From Hysterangium stoloniferum (lineage: Eukaryota > Basidiomycota > Agaricomycetes > Hysterangiales > Hysterangiaceae), in assembly GCA_015178975.1 (NCBI GenBank), contig WHVD01000165.1, positions 1-64,000 of the forward strand: a stretch of DNA of 64,000 nt, read 5' to 3'. The notes beneath the pieces are model-generated. The model did not search any database. It was not told the origin of the DNA and saw only the letters and a program-made list of their open reading frames with translations. Positions 21,985 to 33,762 of this stretch are shown in pieces. The position numbers and the translations under genes are program-made. The stretch's first letter is position 1, and each line of letters starts with the position of its first letter.

Positions 21985-22482
21985 GCGACAGCCTGTCTGC
22001 CTACAGGACATCTACTATGAAGAACACCTCATGCCCTGGAAGGAGAACATCCCAGCCAGGAAGGCTCACAATATTGTGTATGCTGCTAAGTCCCATAGAC
22101 TAGCAGCACAGCAAGATCCTAATCCTGAGCCTTATACTACCTGGCTGCAGTGAAACATTATGAACCTCCTTCAGTGCTCATTTAAGGAGGAGGTGATTCT
22201 GATGGTGTCTAGGAGGCTATCGTGTGGCCTACTTGCTGTTTGAAGGATTGCAGGACCAGAGGAGTGCTCAATTAGGGACCAGAAGGAAAGAAATGGATCC
22301 TTTTTTTTTTCTCTCCACCCCTCCTTCTACATTCTTACTGCCTCTAGACCTACCAACCTCTCTTTGAGCACTGGGATCTTGGCACTTTGTAGTTTGGGGG
22401 TGCTCCACACAAGATGCCTGGGAAGCATTCCAGATACTTCCCAGTTCTTGGTATAGCACATCCCTTTGAACTGGGGGGGCAC
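21985..22482. other. Interior of element B, unassigned
   Basis: A short plus-strand open stretch near 22010-22150 (DIYYEEHLMPWKENIPARK region) looks coding but I do not recognise it. A T run at 22300-22311 and a G run at 22473-22479 follow. No further domain found. Confidence 0.4.
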
Positions 22483-23277
22483 TGTGAGGGATATGCCCTG
22501 GCCATGGTTTTATTAAAGTAAAATACTCCTTTTATTTTATTTATATTTTACATATTTCACTCATATTTTCCTATTCTTTACATTCTTCAAATAGTACACC
22601 ATTTCATTAGTTCAAAGTGCTGTGTATACTTGTGGGTGCACTCAGCACCAAATAGAGAGACACACTTTTTACCCAGAAACCACCACTCGTAAGACACTAA
22701 ACTAGGTCTACTACGAGTGGTGATTAGGGTAATGTGCCAGCTACTACATAAGTAGCATTATCTGAACTATCTGAGCTAACTAACATCTCAGGCTTTGAAC
22801 TCGTCATCTAGCTCTCTCTCCTCTCACTCTCTCTAATATCACACTGCAATAGTTGATATTCTTCATATACACTGGAGGCACCCAAGGTTTTTGAAGTTGG
22901 AGAGCCTTCTGAAAATTCTACTATTTGGCCAAATTTTCTGAGAATTCTTTGAACTGATAAATTGTTTGAAAATTTTAAGCTTTAGTAGGATTTTCCACTT
23001 TGAAAAAATCATATCTGAAAACCTTAAAAATTTGTATCAAGAAACTCTGACTATTGATGTTTCCTTAGATATCCCAATATACATATTTAAAGTTTTCAGA
23101 TATTATTTTCTACTTTGGAAAATCCTATTAAAACTTAAAATTTTCAAACAGTTTATCACTTTAAAGAATTAGTAGAAAATTTGGCCAAATATTAGGATTT
23201 TCAGAAGGCTCTCCAACTTCAAAAACCTTGGAGTGCCTCCAGTGATACAGAGCGGTCCGAATACACGACTCTTTCCA
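22483..23277 (+). repeat. LTR, family F, interrupted by a MITE
   Basis: Aligns with 20133-20550 on either side of the MITE at 22870-23244; without the MITE its length is close to 418 bp. Flanks GGCAC and CCCTG do not match. Confidence 0.7.
22870..23244. mobile_element. 375-bp MITE with about 70-bp terminal inverted repeats
   Basis: Starts CACTGGAGGCACCCAAGG and ends with the inverse (CCTTGGAGTGCCTCCAGTG). About 70 bp of inverted repeat, A+T-rich centre, no coding. Flanked by ATA on both sides, consistent with a 3-bp duplication (Harbinger-like) or a TA-type site. The same terminus starts the large foldback at 46331. Confidence 0.82.
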
Positions 23278-23421
23278 CCCTGTCACCCTATGTCTCTCTT
23301 TGCTTTTACAGGTTTCTGACATGTCTTTCAAGTCCTAAGTGGATTTTCCGTGGACTTTGATTTTTATGTTTTTTTCACACTTTACTTTTATTTCCAAAAA
23401 TTATGAAGTTTCATTATTTGT

Positions 23422-24330
23422 TCAATCTACATTTATGGGACTGTGCTTCTTCCCCACCTCAGCCATCTCCTCAGGGAGCTCTGCTATCTCTGTGGGAACC
23501 CTGTCCTCATCTGAACCAGCATCCTTGGAACTCCCAATCTGTAGCTCTTCATAGACATAGCTGCCATACTCCACCAGGAACTTCCAAAATTCCTTGCGGA
23601 GCCAGTAGAGTTCCCTAGCCACTACCACCTGCACCTTGTTGCTCTTCCTAAGCAACTCATTTTGGGCCTCTATGCCCTCAGCAATCCACCCTAGGACCTC
23701 ATCCAAACCCAAAATCCCGTCTGACCCGCTCACTTCCCATGCCATGGACCCTGTGGGCTGCTTGTGAATGAGCAAGCACCTCACTTTGAGGTGTGCACTG
23801 GAAGTAGCCCAGTCCCTGCCCAGACTTCTGATTGCAATCAGTGTTCCAGTCATTACAACCGGAACACCGTGGGTTGTTCCTCATTGGTAGGTGGACTGGA
23901 GCCACTTTCCTTGACTTCTGTTGATGTGGTTACCTTCCCGGAGTTCCCACAGACCCGAGGCTTACCTTTTGGGGGCTCTCCGGCTCCCCCTCAGACTCCA
24001 ACTCAACCTCTGCCACCTTGTGCTGAAAATGCCAAGTCAGTAAGTCGATATGGTGATTCAATGGGACTTACCTTTCCTGTGGCAACTGCGGCCCTATCCG
24101 CAGCTGCCCAGGCTTTCTCCACAGTGACCCATGCAGCCTCCTCCTCATCCTTCTTCCTCTGCTCCTCAGCCACTTTCTCCGTGGCCAGTGCTGCCTGGTA
24201 CTCCCTATCCAGCTGCTCTTCGGCCTCCTTGGCCTCTCTCTCCACCTCCTCTCATTGTTGATGCTGTTCCTCCCACTGTGCCAAGATTTGGGCAGTGGTG
24301 AGAGGTGCCCAATATGAATTGCCAATGGAG
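23422..24330 (-). other. Antisense accessory frames of element B (Cys-rich plus coiled coil), broken
   Basis: On the strand opposite gag-pol, between pol and the 3' LTR. The minus strand shows a highly charged Glu/Ala/Lys coiled-coil stretch (24003-24245), then a Cys-rich segment with NNPRCSGCN (near 23870) and a helical, acidic C-terminal part (23422-23700) with ELYWLRKEFWKFLVEYG. Cys-rich plus helical accessory proteins of this style occur in mushroom genomes near retroelements; the function is unknown. It is broken in a few places. Confidence 0.5.
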
Positions 24331-24566
24331 GGCCCAGTGACTGGCATTGGCCTGCATGGCGTTGGTTTTGGATTCATTGATGATGGGGGTAATAAAGAAG
24401 AAGAAATTTCATTTTTTCAATTTTTTATATAGGCTCGTCGTGTTTGAACCTTATCTTCCAGATCACATGACTCTATGACACATACGTGTAACTGACATGA
24501 CCTTTGACACATGCACATAGCCAACAAAAACCTTATCAAGTTCTAGAGCCTCTTTGGGACTTCAGC

Positions 24567-24578
24567 ATAAAGAGAGGG
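24567..24578 (+). other. Polypurine tract of element B
   Basis: AAAGAGAGGG followed by TAC and the TG of the 3' LTR at 24582. Its strand agrees with gag-pol orientation. Confidence 0.55.
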
Positions 24579-24581
24579 TAC

Positions 24582-25403
24582 TGTTACAACTGGAATTCCT
24601 GCCGGACTCTGGGCACTAACTTATATGCACCCACACCCTATACGCACCAACGTCAGTTTACCGGAATTCCCACTGGACTCCGTACATCAGACTTGTCCAT
24701 GCTCGACTTTTGTTACTTCATGTATCAGTCACCAGAATACCTGCCAGACTCCGTCCCTATCTATCTCTGACCCTGTCCCACGCATCAGTCACTGGACCCC
24801 ACTCGGAAAACCCGTCAGCCCTCTAACTGAGCCCTGTTCCCATTATAGTCAAATGACCTGTCACAATTTGGATTCCACTCCCACCCCATTCCCATTATGG
24901 TTTTATGACCTGTCACAATTCAGACTCCACTCTGTTCCATCCTGTTCCTAACACCAAGTTTGGTGTTTATTGATCTTGTTTCATGTTTGCTAATTTAGTT
25001 TTCATTATTACTGGATTTGGTATGTTATTCATTCCACAGTCTATATAGTCTGGCAGATGTTGTACATGCAATCCAGTCAGAAAATCAGCTTAGATTCCCC
25101 CCAGTAATCTTAGTATATTTTCCACTCTAAATTCCTCTTTGAAACACACCGCTGTTACTCGTTGGAGCCCACAGGCTCCAACCCATCTATCACTTGATCC
25201 CTGACTTATCTATCCTGACTCCCCAACCTCTCGACCCACAACCACTTGACCCATGAACCCCACCTGGACTCCCCAGGATTCCCATCCACCCATTTGAAAT
25301 TGGACAACACAATCTCGTGAGGGCACAGCCTATAAGCTGAAGCCAAGTCCTGCCAGCTTTCCCATGGGTTTTTCTGGAAACCCTCTGTGTATGCACCTTA
25401 ACA
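24582..25403 (+). repeat. Family B 3' LTR of element B
   Basis: 822 bp, TGTTACAACTGG to CACCTTAACA, followed by GATAC. It is very close to 13016-13838 in the TATA-to-U5 stretch; differences are mostly C/T and G/A. Hairpin module at 25319-25350. Confidence 0.85.
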
Positions 25404-25720
25404 GATACCAACTTTCCTTATTCACTACCAGATCATTGTCTTCCTGCTTTGTACTGGATCCATCAACTGTCTACTTCATGAGGAACACTGCTGCTCAATT
25501 TGAGTTCCCGATTCTTAGCCCTTATACAGAACCACATCACCAACATCATGATCAATGGATATCCACTGTCTCAGACTTGGATTTGGACTTGTCAGGCCCA
25601 GAGCCCTTCGACTCATCCACATTCCCATGGCCCTCCCATCATCAAATCCCTCATCTTCCACTCATCTCATGACTCTCACCTCAGCACATTCATCATCCAA
25701 CCTCTCCATCAGCATCAAAA

Positions 25721-26560
25721 ATGTCAAGCAAAATTGTTTCGCCTTTTGCTGACCCCCTGACAGCCAATGGCTTGAAAGTCTGGCTTGGATCCTGTGAAGA
25801 TGGGTTTGAAAATTATGAAGACATGCATGGCAAGAAGCTCATGCCCAAAACTCACATCCACCTTACTGGTGCCACTCTCACTGAACCTCAGATGGTGGAA
25901 TGGTGGGCATTGGGGAAGGTGGAGTTTTTAGCATTACCTTCCTGGGAGTCATTTGTCAAGAAGGTAAAAGATTGTTTCATGCCAGTCAATTGGAAAATGG
26001 ATGCATTGGAACAGTTCTATTCTTGTTCTCAAGGAAAGCACAATTTTGCACATTTGCAATGGACCTCACCCAATGTCTTGGCACCCTTCCTTCTGCAACA
26101 ATATCTATGGCCATTTACAAACACCATATTCTTTTTTACTCTCACCCCCTCCTATACCTTCGTATGCATGCACTCCAGGCCTTTGACATTGATAATTCAT
26201 CTCAGATGCCTGATGAACTGATTGCCCTTATGGGATCACAATGGGACAACCTTGTTGCTGACAATGTGGCTCACTCAGGCCATTCTTTGGCTCACATCAA
26301 TTATACTAGCTCCACTGCTGTTCCACTTCTCACATCATTGACTGGCAATGCCACCAGCCCCACTAGTCTCATCACTGCTCTGAAATTCCTTCCAATCACA
26401 GAGGAGGAGAAGGCTGCACTTACAGCCATTTGAGGGTGTTGGAATTGTCATGGCAAACCAATGGACCTGGGTTGGGTACCTCATCAACATCACACATTCC
26501 CAGGCAACCCCACCAGGATTTTAGCCCATTAACTGTTATGAGCACCACCCCTACACCTGT
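25721..26560 (+). mobile_element. Gag-like relic of the family J element
   Basis: The plus strand reads a Gag-type domain common in Agaricomycete retroelements: HIHLTGATLTEPQMVEWW, ALPSWESFVKKVKDCFMPVN, WKMDALEQFYSCSQG. The later part continues in other frames to a CWNCHGKPMDLGW...H...CPG-style finger near 26440-26500. Broken in at least two places. The family assignment rests on general resemblance. Confidence 0.65.
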
Positions 26561-26884
26561 TCCAACCACTACCACTACCACAGCTGCAGCAGTGATTTTG
26601 CAAGAGTCACCTTATGGTGCATATGATTATCCCCCTCACTCTTGTTCAATGGCCATTAGGTGTTCCAGTCCCAGTGTTAGGGATGAGGATACAGATTTGG
26701 AATTGGGATTGGACAATTAACAGCAAGCAGCATGGAATTCACTTCCTTTTATTTTTCAGTTCACTCAGGTATCATCTTTGTCACCTGTTGTGGTTCTCTG
26801 AATCACAACTCATCCGCCATAATGGTCCTACACGTCTGCTGACTTGGCTGTTGGGAATGCTGTATTTTGCAAAGCGGGGAAGGG

Positions 26885-27100
26885 TGTAAGCCTGGTGAAG
26901 CTTACCATAATGGACCTTTAATATGTATTTAGTATCTGCTCTTAGATAATTAGGATAAACACGTGTAGTAGTTTTTTCATTATCATTTTTACTTACCATC
27001 ACTATCATGTACTGCCATCTCTGTTCTTAGATGAATATACTCAAGTCCTATCAATGTTGGACTGAGACTCAGTGAGGCTGCAATTGACGGCAGCCTTACA
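26885..27100 (+). repeat. Family J LTR, right copy
   Basis: 216 bp, TGTAAGCCTGGTGAAG to CAGCCTTACA, preceded by a GGGGAAGGG purine tract. Partner of 12788-13000. Confidence 0.65.
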
Positions 27101-27177
27101 TTTCAAGGGTGGTGGGCGTAGTGTCGGGTTAAAGGAGTCTCTTCGACCACGGAAGCCCCACATGATAGTTTATCAAG

Positions 27178-27684
27178 TTGAAACGGACACAGTTACTCTT
27201 CTTGCTACATAATGCTCGCCAAAAACAAAAGAAACCAAAAGCCCCTATCACTGGAGCAGGAATCAGGAATCGCATGCTTTGCCGCATTCGGGCTCCTTTT
27301 CCAATCCAGCCGGCAGTTGTCCAGTGGGTGACCTTGAGCATTGCTTGGATGCTTTGGTTGACAAAGACTTCCAAATGGTATGTGATGCGTCTACGGGTAC
27401 CTTGCGTGGTGTGGATCATTGACTCGGGTATTAAATTGGGGAAGGGATTGCATCATTACTTGGTAGGAAGTCGAATTGGATTTCCAATGGTATCGGAGGG
27501 GCGATGCAGACAAGGAAAAATGGTAAATTTTCCAAAATTTGATGTGAGCGATTGGAAGGATAAGGTACAAGATCCATATTATAAGAAACGAGAAACCGGT
27601 TACTATGGCATTGAGGGATTGGATAACATAAAACGTTCCGTCAATAGTAACGTTGGCATTGGCATAAGCCCAACAAGTTCCTAA
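27178..27684 (+). other. Unrecognised 168-codon open frame
   Basis: An open plus-strand frame starting MKRTQLLFLLHNARQKQKK, basic at the N-terminus, ending in GIGISPTSS. The minus strand is also open over much of it (27129-27786). It lies just upstream of a LINE fragment, so it might be LINE leader or part of another repeat. No family recognised on either strand. Confidence 0.3.
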
Positions 27685-27999
27685 TGAGTTTCTTGCTCGT
27701 GATATTTCTGCAGTAAAATGAAGGCTTTGGGTACGGATGTGAATAATGGAATCGCGGGTGCGACTAATGACGAAATGCGGTGACAAACGGCAGTACTAGT
27801 CCCCTCGACCACTACCAGCGTTAGTTTACAATGAAGGCCAATCCCCCTTCTTCTTCGTATGATCTCTACTCCCTTCCCTCCATTGGGCGACACCCCACCA
27901 GCCCCACGGACAGCTTCCTCGTCCAAGACAGCAGGCACCAGCTCCACTACTCCCCCAACAAAAATTCAGGAAGTCTCCCCGCTGTAAGCCTTATCTGAA

Positions 28000-29300
28000 C
28001 TTCGAAACACTCTCAAAGGCTCAAAAATGGCTGAGCAGAAACGCTCCGATTGCTTCAGACTCATTGATGTAGTTTCAGCAGCCCTCGTCTACCGCTCATC
28101 CCCACGTGCAGCACCCCCAAAGTATCCCGGAGCCATTAAAGATTATGGAGCTCCGATCCTGTCTCCAGGAGCAGTTGCAAGCCGTCTCGGACTCCGTTTC
28201 AGCCAAACTCGGTGGCGGTTCTCCACTCCCCGCCACCCTACGCCAAGGACGCCACTAGCACCACGCCGTACTTAACAGCCAACCGAGTATTGTCAAAAAA
28301 CTAATCGAATCGGCCCTATCCAACTCTGCCCACCCGGACTTGCAGAGAGTGTCCGTCCGCGGCGTGCGCACGCTGGCCAATGGCAACATTATTATGAGGA
28401 CCCACGAAGAGTCGGAAGCTAATGCCCCTCAGATGCATGCCTCCGCTTGGGCGCTGCTTGCAGAACGAGCGGCTGTAACGATGGAAACTTTTGAGGTCAA
28501 CACCAGTTTGTGCCCATCTCATTTGACCCCAAATCGGCCATTGCGGTGGAAGTTCTCCACAATCAAAACTCAATGGTGATCCCCACACCCACAACATCAT
28601 CTCTATGCGCCGGCTAAATGAGGAATTCCCCCGCGTTCAGAGCAAACAGCATTTTACACTAGTCATCACAGTTAGCGATGCCATAGTTGCCGATGAGCAG
28701 ACAAAGGCTTGGTCATTGAGGGGCATCTGTGCAACATCCAAAAACATGTCCCTTGACCCACCCAATGCTATTGGTGGCAGCAGTTTGGCCACACCTCCTT
28801 TGCATGTCCCAATAAGCATGATGAAACACTACTGCGCTGCGCCGATGCGCGGGTCATCACAGCATCCGTGACTACTCATGCACCCATCACACTAGGTGAG
28901 TCAACATGGGACCTTGCACACATGCCAAGATGTAATGCGCCAGCTGTGTAAGTAACCATAAATCCTTCGACGCCTAATGTCTGTCAAGTCAGATGCCATC
29001 AATGCCATCCTATCCTCACCTCCCCCTACTCTGCAGCTCAGAACCCGTCGCGCCCAATGGCATGGCAGCATTAAATGCCCTCCCTCAGGTTTGATGTCTG
29101 AATCAAGTCCCTCAACTGGAGTGAGAAGCCGGGAGTCCTTTTTTAACTGCTCAATTCAGAACATCCCTCTCAATGTGACATTATTTGCCTCCAAGAAACA
29201 CTGACACTCTTACTGCCTTTCACCCTTCTGTTTGGACCTACATCTTTTCTTCCAACTCTGATGCGCACATCGTAGGCTGGCCAATTACAGAAGGGAAAAT
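28000..29300 (+). mobile_element. Tad1-like LINE, 5' portion: ORF1 and start of ORF2
   Basis: ORF1 character: KKLIESALSNSAHPDLQRV then VRGVRTLANGNIIMRTHEE (near 28280-28440), resembling the nucleic-acid-binding ORF1 of fungal Tad/I-clade LINEs, followed by zinc-knuckle remnants near 28890-28960 (NHKSFDA). Near 29165-29240 a DIICLQETLTLL stretch marks the start of the AP-endonuclease domain of ORF2. The sequence has several frame shifts and stops and ends before RT. Host RNA-mediated element; the copy is dead. Confidence 0.6.
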
Positions 29301-30462
29301 ATTTGAGAAAATCTGAAAACTCTCGAGTCAGTTCCCAGACACGCTTGTGGATGATTTATCATAATCAACGGTATGGCCACCTTTCTGGGTCTTTCCAGGA
29401 TGACCGTTGTGGCAGCTTGAGTATGGATATTTACGAGATATGTTTAGAATTTAATTTTCAGACTCAATTGTATTCTCACATGCGATTGTATTTTTCAACG
29501 TCCCCTTCAAGTAACATTTGTGTAGCCCGGTATTCTGCCCTCCCTTGTCTGGTGAGTATCCAGCCATATTTGATGTAGGATTCCACCCTACCTTCTTCGA
29601 AACAGTGTCGCGTGTCCAAGTGTTCTACAAGGCATTGCAGCATTATCTAGGAGTGCACCAAAGGAATGGATTGCCTCGACAGTTATAAAGCAACTGCGGT
29701 TCATAGAGTTGCGTATTTTTGTTTGTAAGTTCTCTGGAGCACCTTCTATCTCTTGGATTTGTTAATCTGGAACAGATTCGGCACAATATATGTTGCAGCC
29801 TCGCTGCATGGAAACATCTCCCCGTGCGTGCCCTCCCTCCATCATTATAACGATTGTCAATTGGAATAATACTTCGGCTAGATTCCAGCTCTCGACTTTT
29901 CATACCACTCACATTCGCCTTACCGTGTTCCATTGGCAACGGAATGTCACTCAATGTTCGAGGCATTTTATTGAATTCCTGAGAACCATACCTGGGCGTT
30001 GTCATCGATCCAAGAACGTTACGGCAAGATGAGTGTAGAAATCGAGTATCACAGGAATACGAGTTTTGACTAGATATATAGGGGAATAGTAGGCTCATCC
30101 TCGAGTTGCATCCCCTATTCATGGGTTTTATCCGACGTGTCAATTTTTTGTATGTTGTATACCTACCATCATGACCTTGACATACGCATTTCAAACCTGT
30201 CAACTGCCGTAAATCAACGAGATGAATTTATCTTGTCTACGATTTTTCACTACCATCGTCGATCGAATTGTAATCGTGTTATAAAGTCAGAGATATTGCC
30301 ATCACGCTATCGTTTTCCAAATATCATTAACTGGGAAAATTATACATAGGGCTACACTATCGCAGGGAAAGTATTATAATGGGTGTCCGTAAAAAGTCCT
30401 TCTGTGTCATCTAGAGAGCGTATAAAGATGAATGCCTAAAGTCATAAAAGAATCTGGAGCTT
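29301..30462. other. Intergenic, nothing recognised
   Basis: Balanced composition, several short open frames on both strands (longest 186 codons on minus, 29643-30203) with no domain I can name. It would be the 3' flank of the AA7 gene. Confidence 0.4.
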
Positions 30463-32973
30463 CTAAGTTGTCCAAACTTGGTGATCGTTTCCAGCAGAGC
30501 ATTGCCAGGTTTGAACGACATTTCCATTAGTCAAGGAGCCATCTGTCAAGTCAAGACATTGATCTGGACCAAAGTTGAGACTGGGGACTTGAAATGTTCC
30601 ACAAACGAAACTCACTTTGAACGGACAAAGTAATTGTATTGTCGTTGCCGTAAGTCCACGTCTGAGCAGCGATCCCGTCGAAACATTGCCAAATCTTCAT
30701 CTTAATACCGTTAGCAGGAGCTATGACGTAACGTGTAAGTCTTCCAAAATATCGTGGCAAGTGTAACTATCCGTACGAGATCCAGCATCCAAACAGAAGC
30801 CCTGCCCAGCAACCTTGATGGACGTCGGACCGCGGCTGATTACCCATTTCTGGGCACCAGTTCCATTGCAGTCGAAACTAAACATTCACAGTCAGCTAGT
30901 TATACATGAAACTAGGGCAAACGTACATGTCAACAGGTGTTCCATTGGTATAACTCGCCTCCGTGACACCGAGGCACTTATTAACATTGCCGTTGGGATG
31001 GATGGCCACGCCAGTGGTGGGAGGTGGTGGCGGTGACCCGACATTTCCTTCAACGCCATTTGGGAATATGAACAGGCCCTGAGGATCCACCGTATCCTTG
31101 ATGCCTTGAAGACGAGCATAATGCGTGCCGTAATAGCGGAGTTGCCCTACACCAATTGTCAGTGTCGAGGGGGGAAGTTTAGTATAAACAAATCATGACA
31201 CACAATCAGATAGGCGGTCATCGATATAGTTGGGGTATGCTCTACGAGGAACATCGATTAATTAAAAAGAAGTGCAAAAAAGATACCAAAATATCCTACC
31301 CATAATCCCATCCAGTAGGGCTATTGCTGGTAATTTTGCTCACAGCGCCTATGAAAGAAGATTCTATCAATAACAGTGCCAAGTGCACAGAAGACTCCAG
31401 CACCATCGAGGAATGAGAACCCGTCGGCCGGATAAGGGAGGTTATGATTGGGCGAGTTGGCATAAAGTTGGAAGAGGAACAAACTATTCCTATGGGCGAA
31501 AGCATTGAAATTTACACCAGCAGCAGCAATTTGTGAGTTTTGCCCTCCGAGAAGATCAACTTGAATAAACCAGCTCTAAAGAACGTTAACACAATGGATA
31601 TCAGCACCGATCAAGATGATAACGACAGTTGCTCACCGTAGCACTAGCAAAGCCATCAAACGCCAAATAGAATATGAAGTTGGTCATCGCAGCGGTGGAC
31701 ATTGGGGATGCAGCGGGAGTCAACAAGGATTTGACATAAAACGTGTCGTGTGTGTCGGGATCACTTGTTGTATTCAATGGCATACCTCCCGCGAGGGCGG
31801 TAACAGAATTGAGATAATTCCCAGTGTTCTTTCCCCCACTTCCAGGAGGAGCCATCTGACTCATAAACGGTGCGATAATAGCATCCAAGTTTGCAGCAGG
31901 TCCGTAATACCCCCCACCGAAACTGAAGGTAAGCCTCCCAGACGAGGAACCTTTCTGGAGGGTGCATTGCAAGCTGAGTTCCTTGGGAAAATTGGTCTGA
32001 GAAAAGATTTGGTAACGAGTGAAACCCGCCAGAGCGTCCGCAGCGCTCAGCTCCCAGTTGAAGCCAAAGATTGTCGCAACAGGAGGAGCAGGGAATGTCT
32101 TTACATGGATGGCGGTAGTAATGGCGAAAGACGGAGCAGCGCCACGCATTGCCTGTTGGGGATTTAATAGATATTTATTGAAAATAAATCAATTTTGCAT
32201 ACCCAGTAAAGATCGGGATTGATTGTGCTGGAAACGCTTGTGATGGTACCATCTGCCAGAACGACATCCAGCGATTGAATAGTGTCGAGAGTTAAGCCCC
32301 ACATCCTGGCCGTAAAGCCGTATCCTCCGTATGCTGTGCAATAAAAATGAGAAAAATAAAATGACTGGAGTAAAATATTCTAACGCACAAGAATGGCCGC
32401 CAATTCCAACGTAAGGACATGTCCCATGAGGAAGAGCCCTGCCCTGGGTATTGAGTGCCAACGCAATGTCGCCAAGTCGGTTGCCCATGCCAATGGTCGC
32501 AGTGCCTGATGCTGCGTCAATGCTGATTGACTTGAAGGTTCTCATATCGACAACTACGGCATTGTTTTTACCTCCCAGGCCATTCGCGATATAGCTGTGC
32601 TATAAGGACATTAGTGAGGGCCTGCTCGTTATAATATATGTGAATTGACCTACCCCACCACCTCGGGCGACCACTTGTAAACCGTTTGCTACCGCCGCTT
32701 TGATGATTGTAGAGACATGTTGAGGTGTGGTGGGCGTCGTAACAGCAGCAGGAATGAAGGCATAACGGAAATTATCTGAAAAATAGCATCAAATGAATAT
32801 TGGGAATACATTAGAAAGGAAGAAGACTAACAAGCTTGGCTAGCGGGAGCGAATCCAGAATCTCCGGGGAAGACGACGGTAAATCCTTTCCCACTCAAGT
32901 CGGCACGCAGATCAGCTTTAACGAAAGAGAGAAGGCTAAGGGTCACCGCCACGTAGACGAAGTAAACCAGCAT
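30463..32973 (-). CDS. Secreted AA7-type FAD-linked oligosaccharide oxidase with C-terminal ricin-B lectin domain
   Basis: Multi-exon minus-strand gene. The N-terminus MLVYFVYVAVTLSLLSFVKA is a signal peptide. Next is the FAD-binding (PCMH) domain: GLQVVARGGGHSYIANGLGG, VVDMRTFKSISID, HGTCPYVGIGGHS. The His of GGGHSY and the Cys of GTCP match the residues that bind FAD bicovalently in glucooligosaccharide oxidases. The substrate domain follows, then a BBE-type segment (AYPNYIDDRL, LRYYGTHYARLQGIK), a Pro-rich linker and a beta-trefoil lectin with QKW and QTW repeats and a final QCLDLTDGS...QVW. Introns read clearly at 32776-32831, 32600-32653, 32334-32388, 32153-32202 and 31576-31636 (50-61 nt), with about six more toward the 3' end; the last junction near 30560-30610 is uncertain. 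Expected role: H2O2-producing oxidation of oligosaccharides outside the cell, with glycan targeting by the lectin. Confidence 0.85.
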
Positions 32974-33748
32974 GGTGAAGGTAAAAGAGGGGGTGGGTAT
33001 GTACTTGAATGCGGATACATACCTTAAAATACAACTCGGAAGCGGGGGGCCTGCAACACCTGAGCGTTATCATCAAACTTACAAAGTAGCTGCTGTTGAA
33101 GGCTATGCGTTCTAATTAATAAGAACCTCAATACAGCCTTTTCCTGTTCCTGAGATCAAACAATATGATCGCACCCCGAGCCGTTGGTACCGGCGGAGCA
33201 AAGTTGGTGGATATGAGGCAAATAGCAGCTGATAAATTTTTTTTCCCTCTCCAAGAATGGTCAGGGCCGGCTGTCGGCTTGCCTCCCGCGTTGCCGTCGG
33301 CGTTGTCCTTTGCGGACATCTCTAGTGACCACAACCGGAACAACTCCAGAAAACACTATTTTCAGCGCCTCTGCCTCCAACTCCGTGTGCTTGTCGTCAA
33401 CAACAACGAGCTCGGTTCTAGGCTTCATTATGAAACTTCTTAATCTTGATAAACTCTTTGTGAAATTATATGCATGTATTTATTACTCTTATATATATCA
33501 TTGTTACAAGATATGATCGAGACGGACTGACCAGTAAACCAACACAATCCACCATTCTTGGGGTGGTACAATCATATTTTTTATCTCAAGAACAGCGGAG
33601 TGCTGCAGCTGTCATGATTAAGGTTCTTATTTTAATTATGAACACCATATAGGGGCCCTTCAACTGCAGCTACTTAGGGTGGGTGCGAAAAATGAGCTAA
33701 CTCGAAGGCTTTGAAGACTATCGAGGGCGAATTAAAACGAGACGAGAT
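32974..33748. other. Upstream region of the AA7 gene, no gene seen
   Basis: Contains the likely promoter of the minus-strand oxidase. No clear TATA box. Short open frames near 33128-33516 show no recognisable domain. Confidence 0.4.
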
Positions 33749-33762
33749 GAAGGGAACAGGCG

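Larger units (their letters stand above)
13016..25403 (+). mobile_element. 12.4 kb LTR element (family B), worn, with nested insertions
   Basis: Two family B LTRs in direct orientation (13016-13838 and 24582-25403) are flanked on the outside by GATAC (13011-13015 and 25404-25408), the pattern of one insertion. A purine tract AAAGAGAGGG precedes the right LTR. The interior holds about 3.5 kb of minisatellites, a gag-protease-RT region in the same orientation, and later insertions (LTRs F, E, D, F, and a MITE). RNase H and integrase were not found. Coding parts are broken in several places, so it is an old, inactive copy. Confidence 0.7.
12788..27100 (+). mobile_element. Short-LTR gag element (family J) split by element B
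   Basis: A 213-bp LTR at 12788-13000 and its partner of 216 bp at 26885-27100 are in the same orientation and about 90% alike. Between them lie element B (13016-25403, with its GATAC duplications) and a gag-like relic (25721-26560). A purine tract directly precedes the right LTR (GGGGAAGGG at 26876-26884), as expected for a 3' LTR. No matching target duplication was found outside the two LTRs, so the pairing is inferred. Confidence 0.55.

Noticed and set aside
33128-33516. Short host gene upstream of the oxidase
   Set aside because: Overlapping frames on both strands, none with a domain or convincing splice sites.
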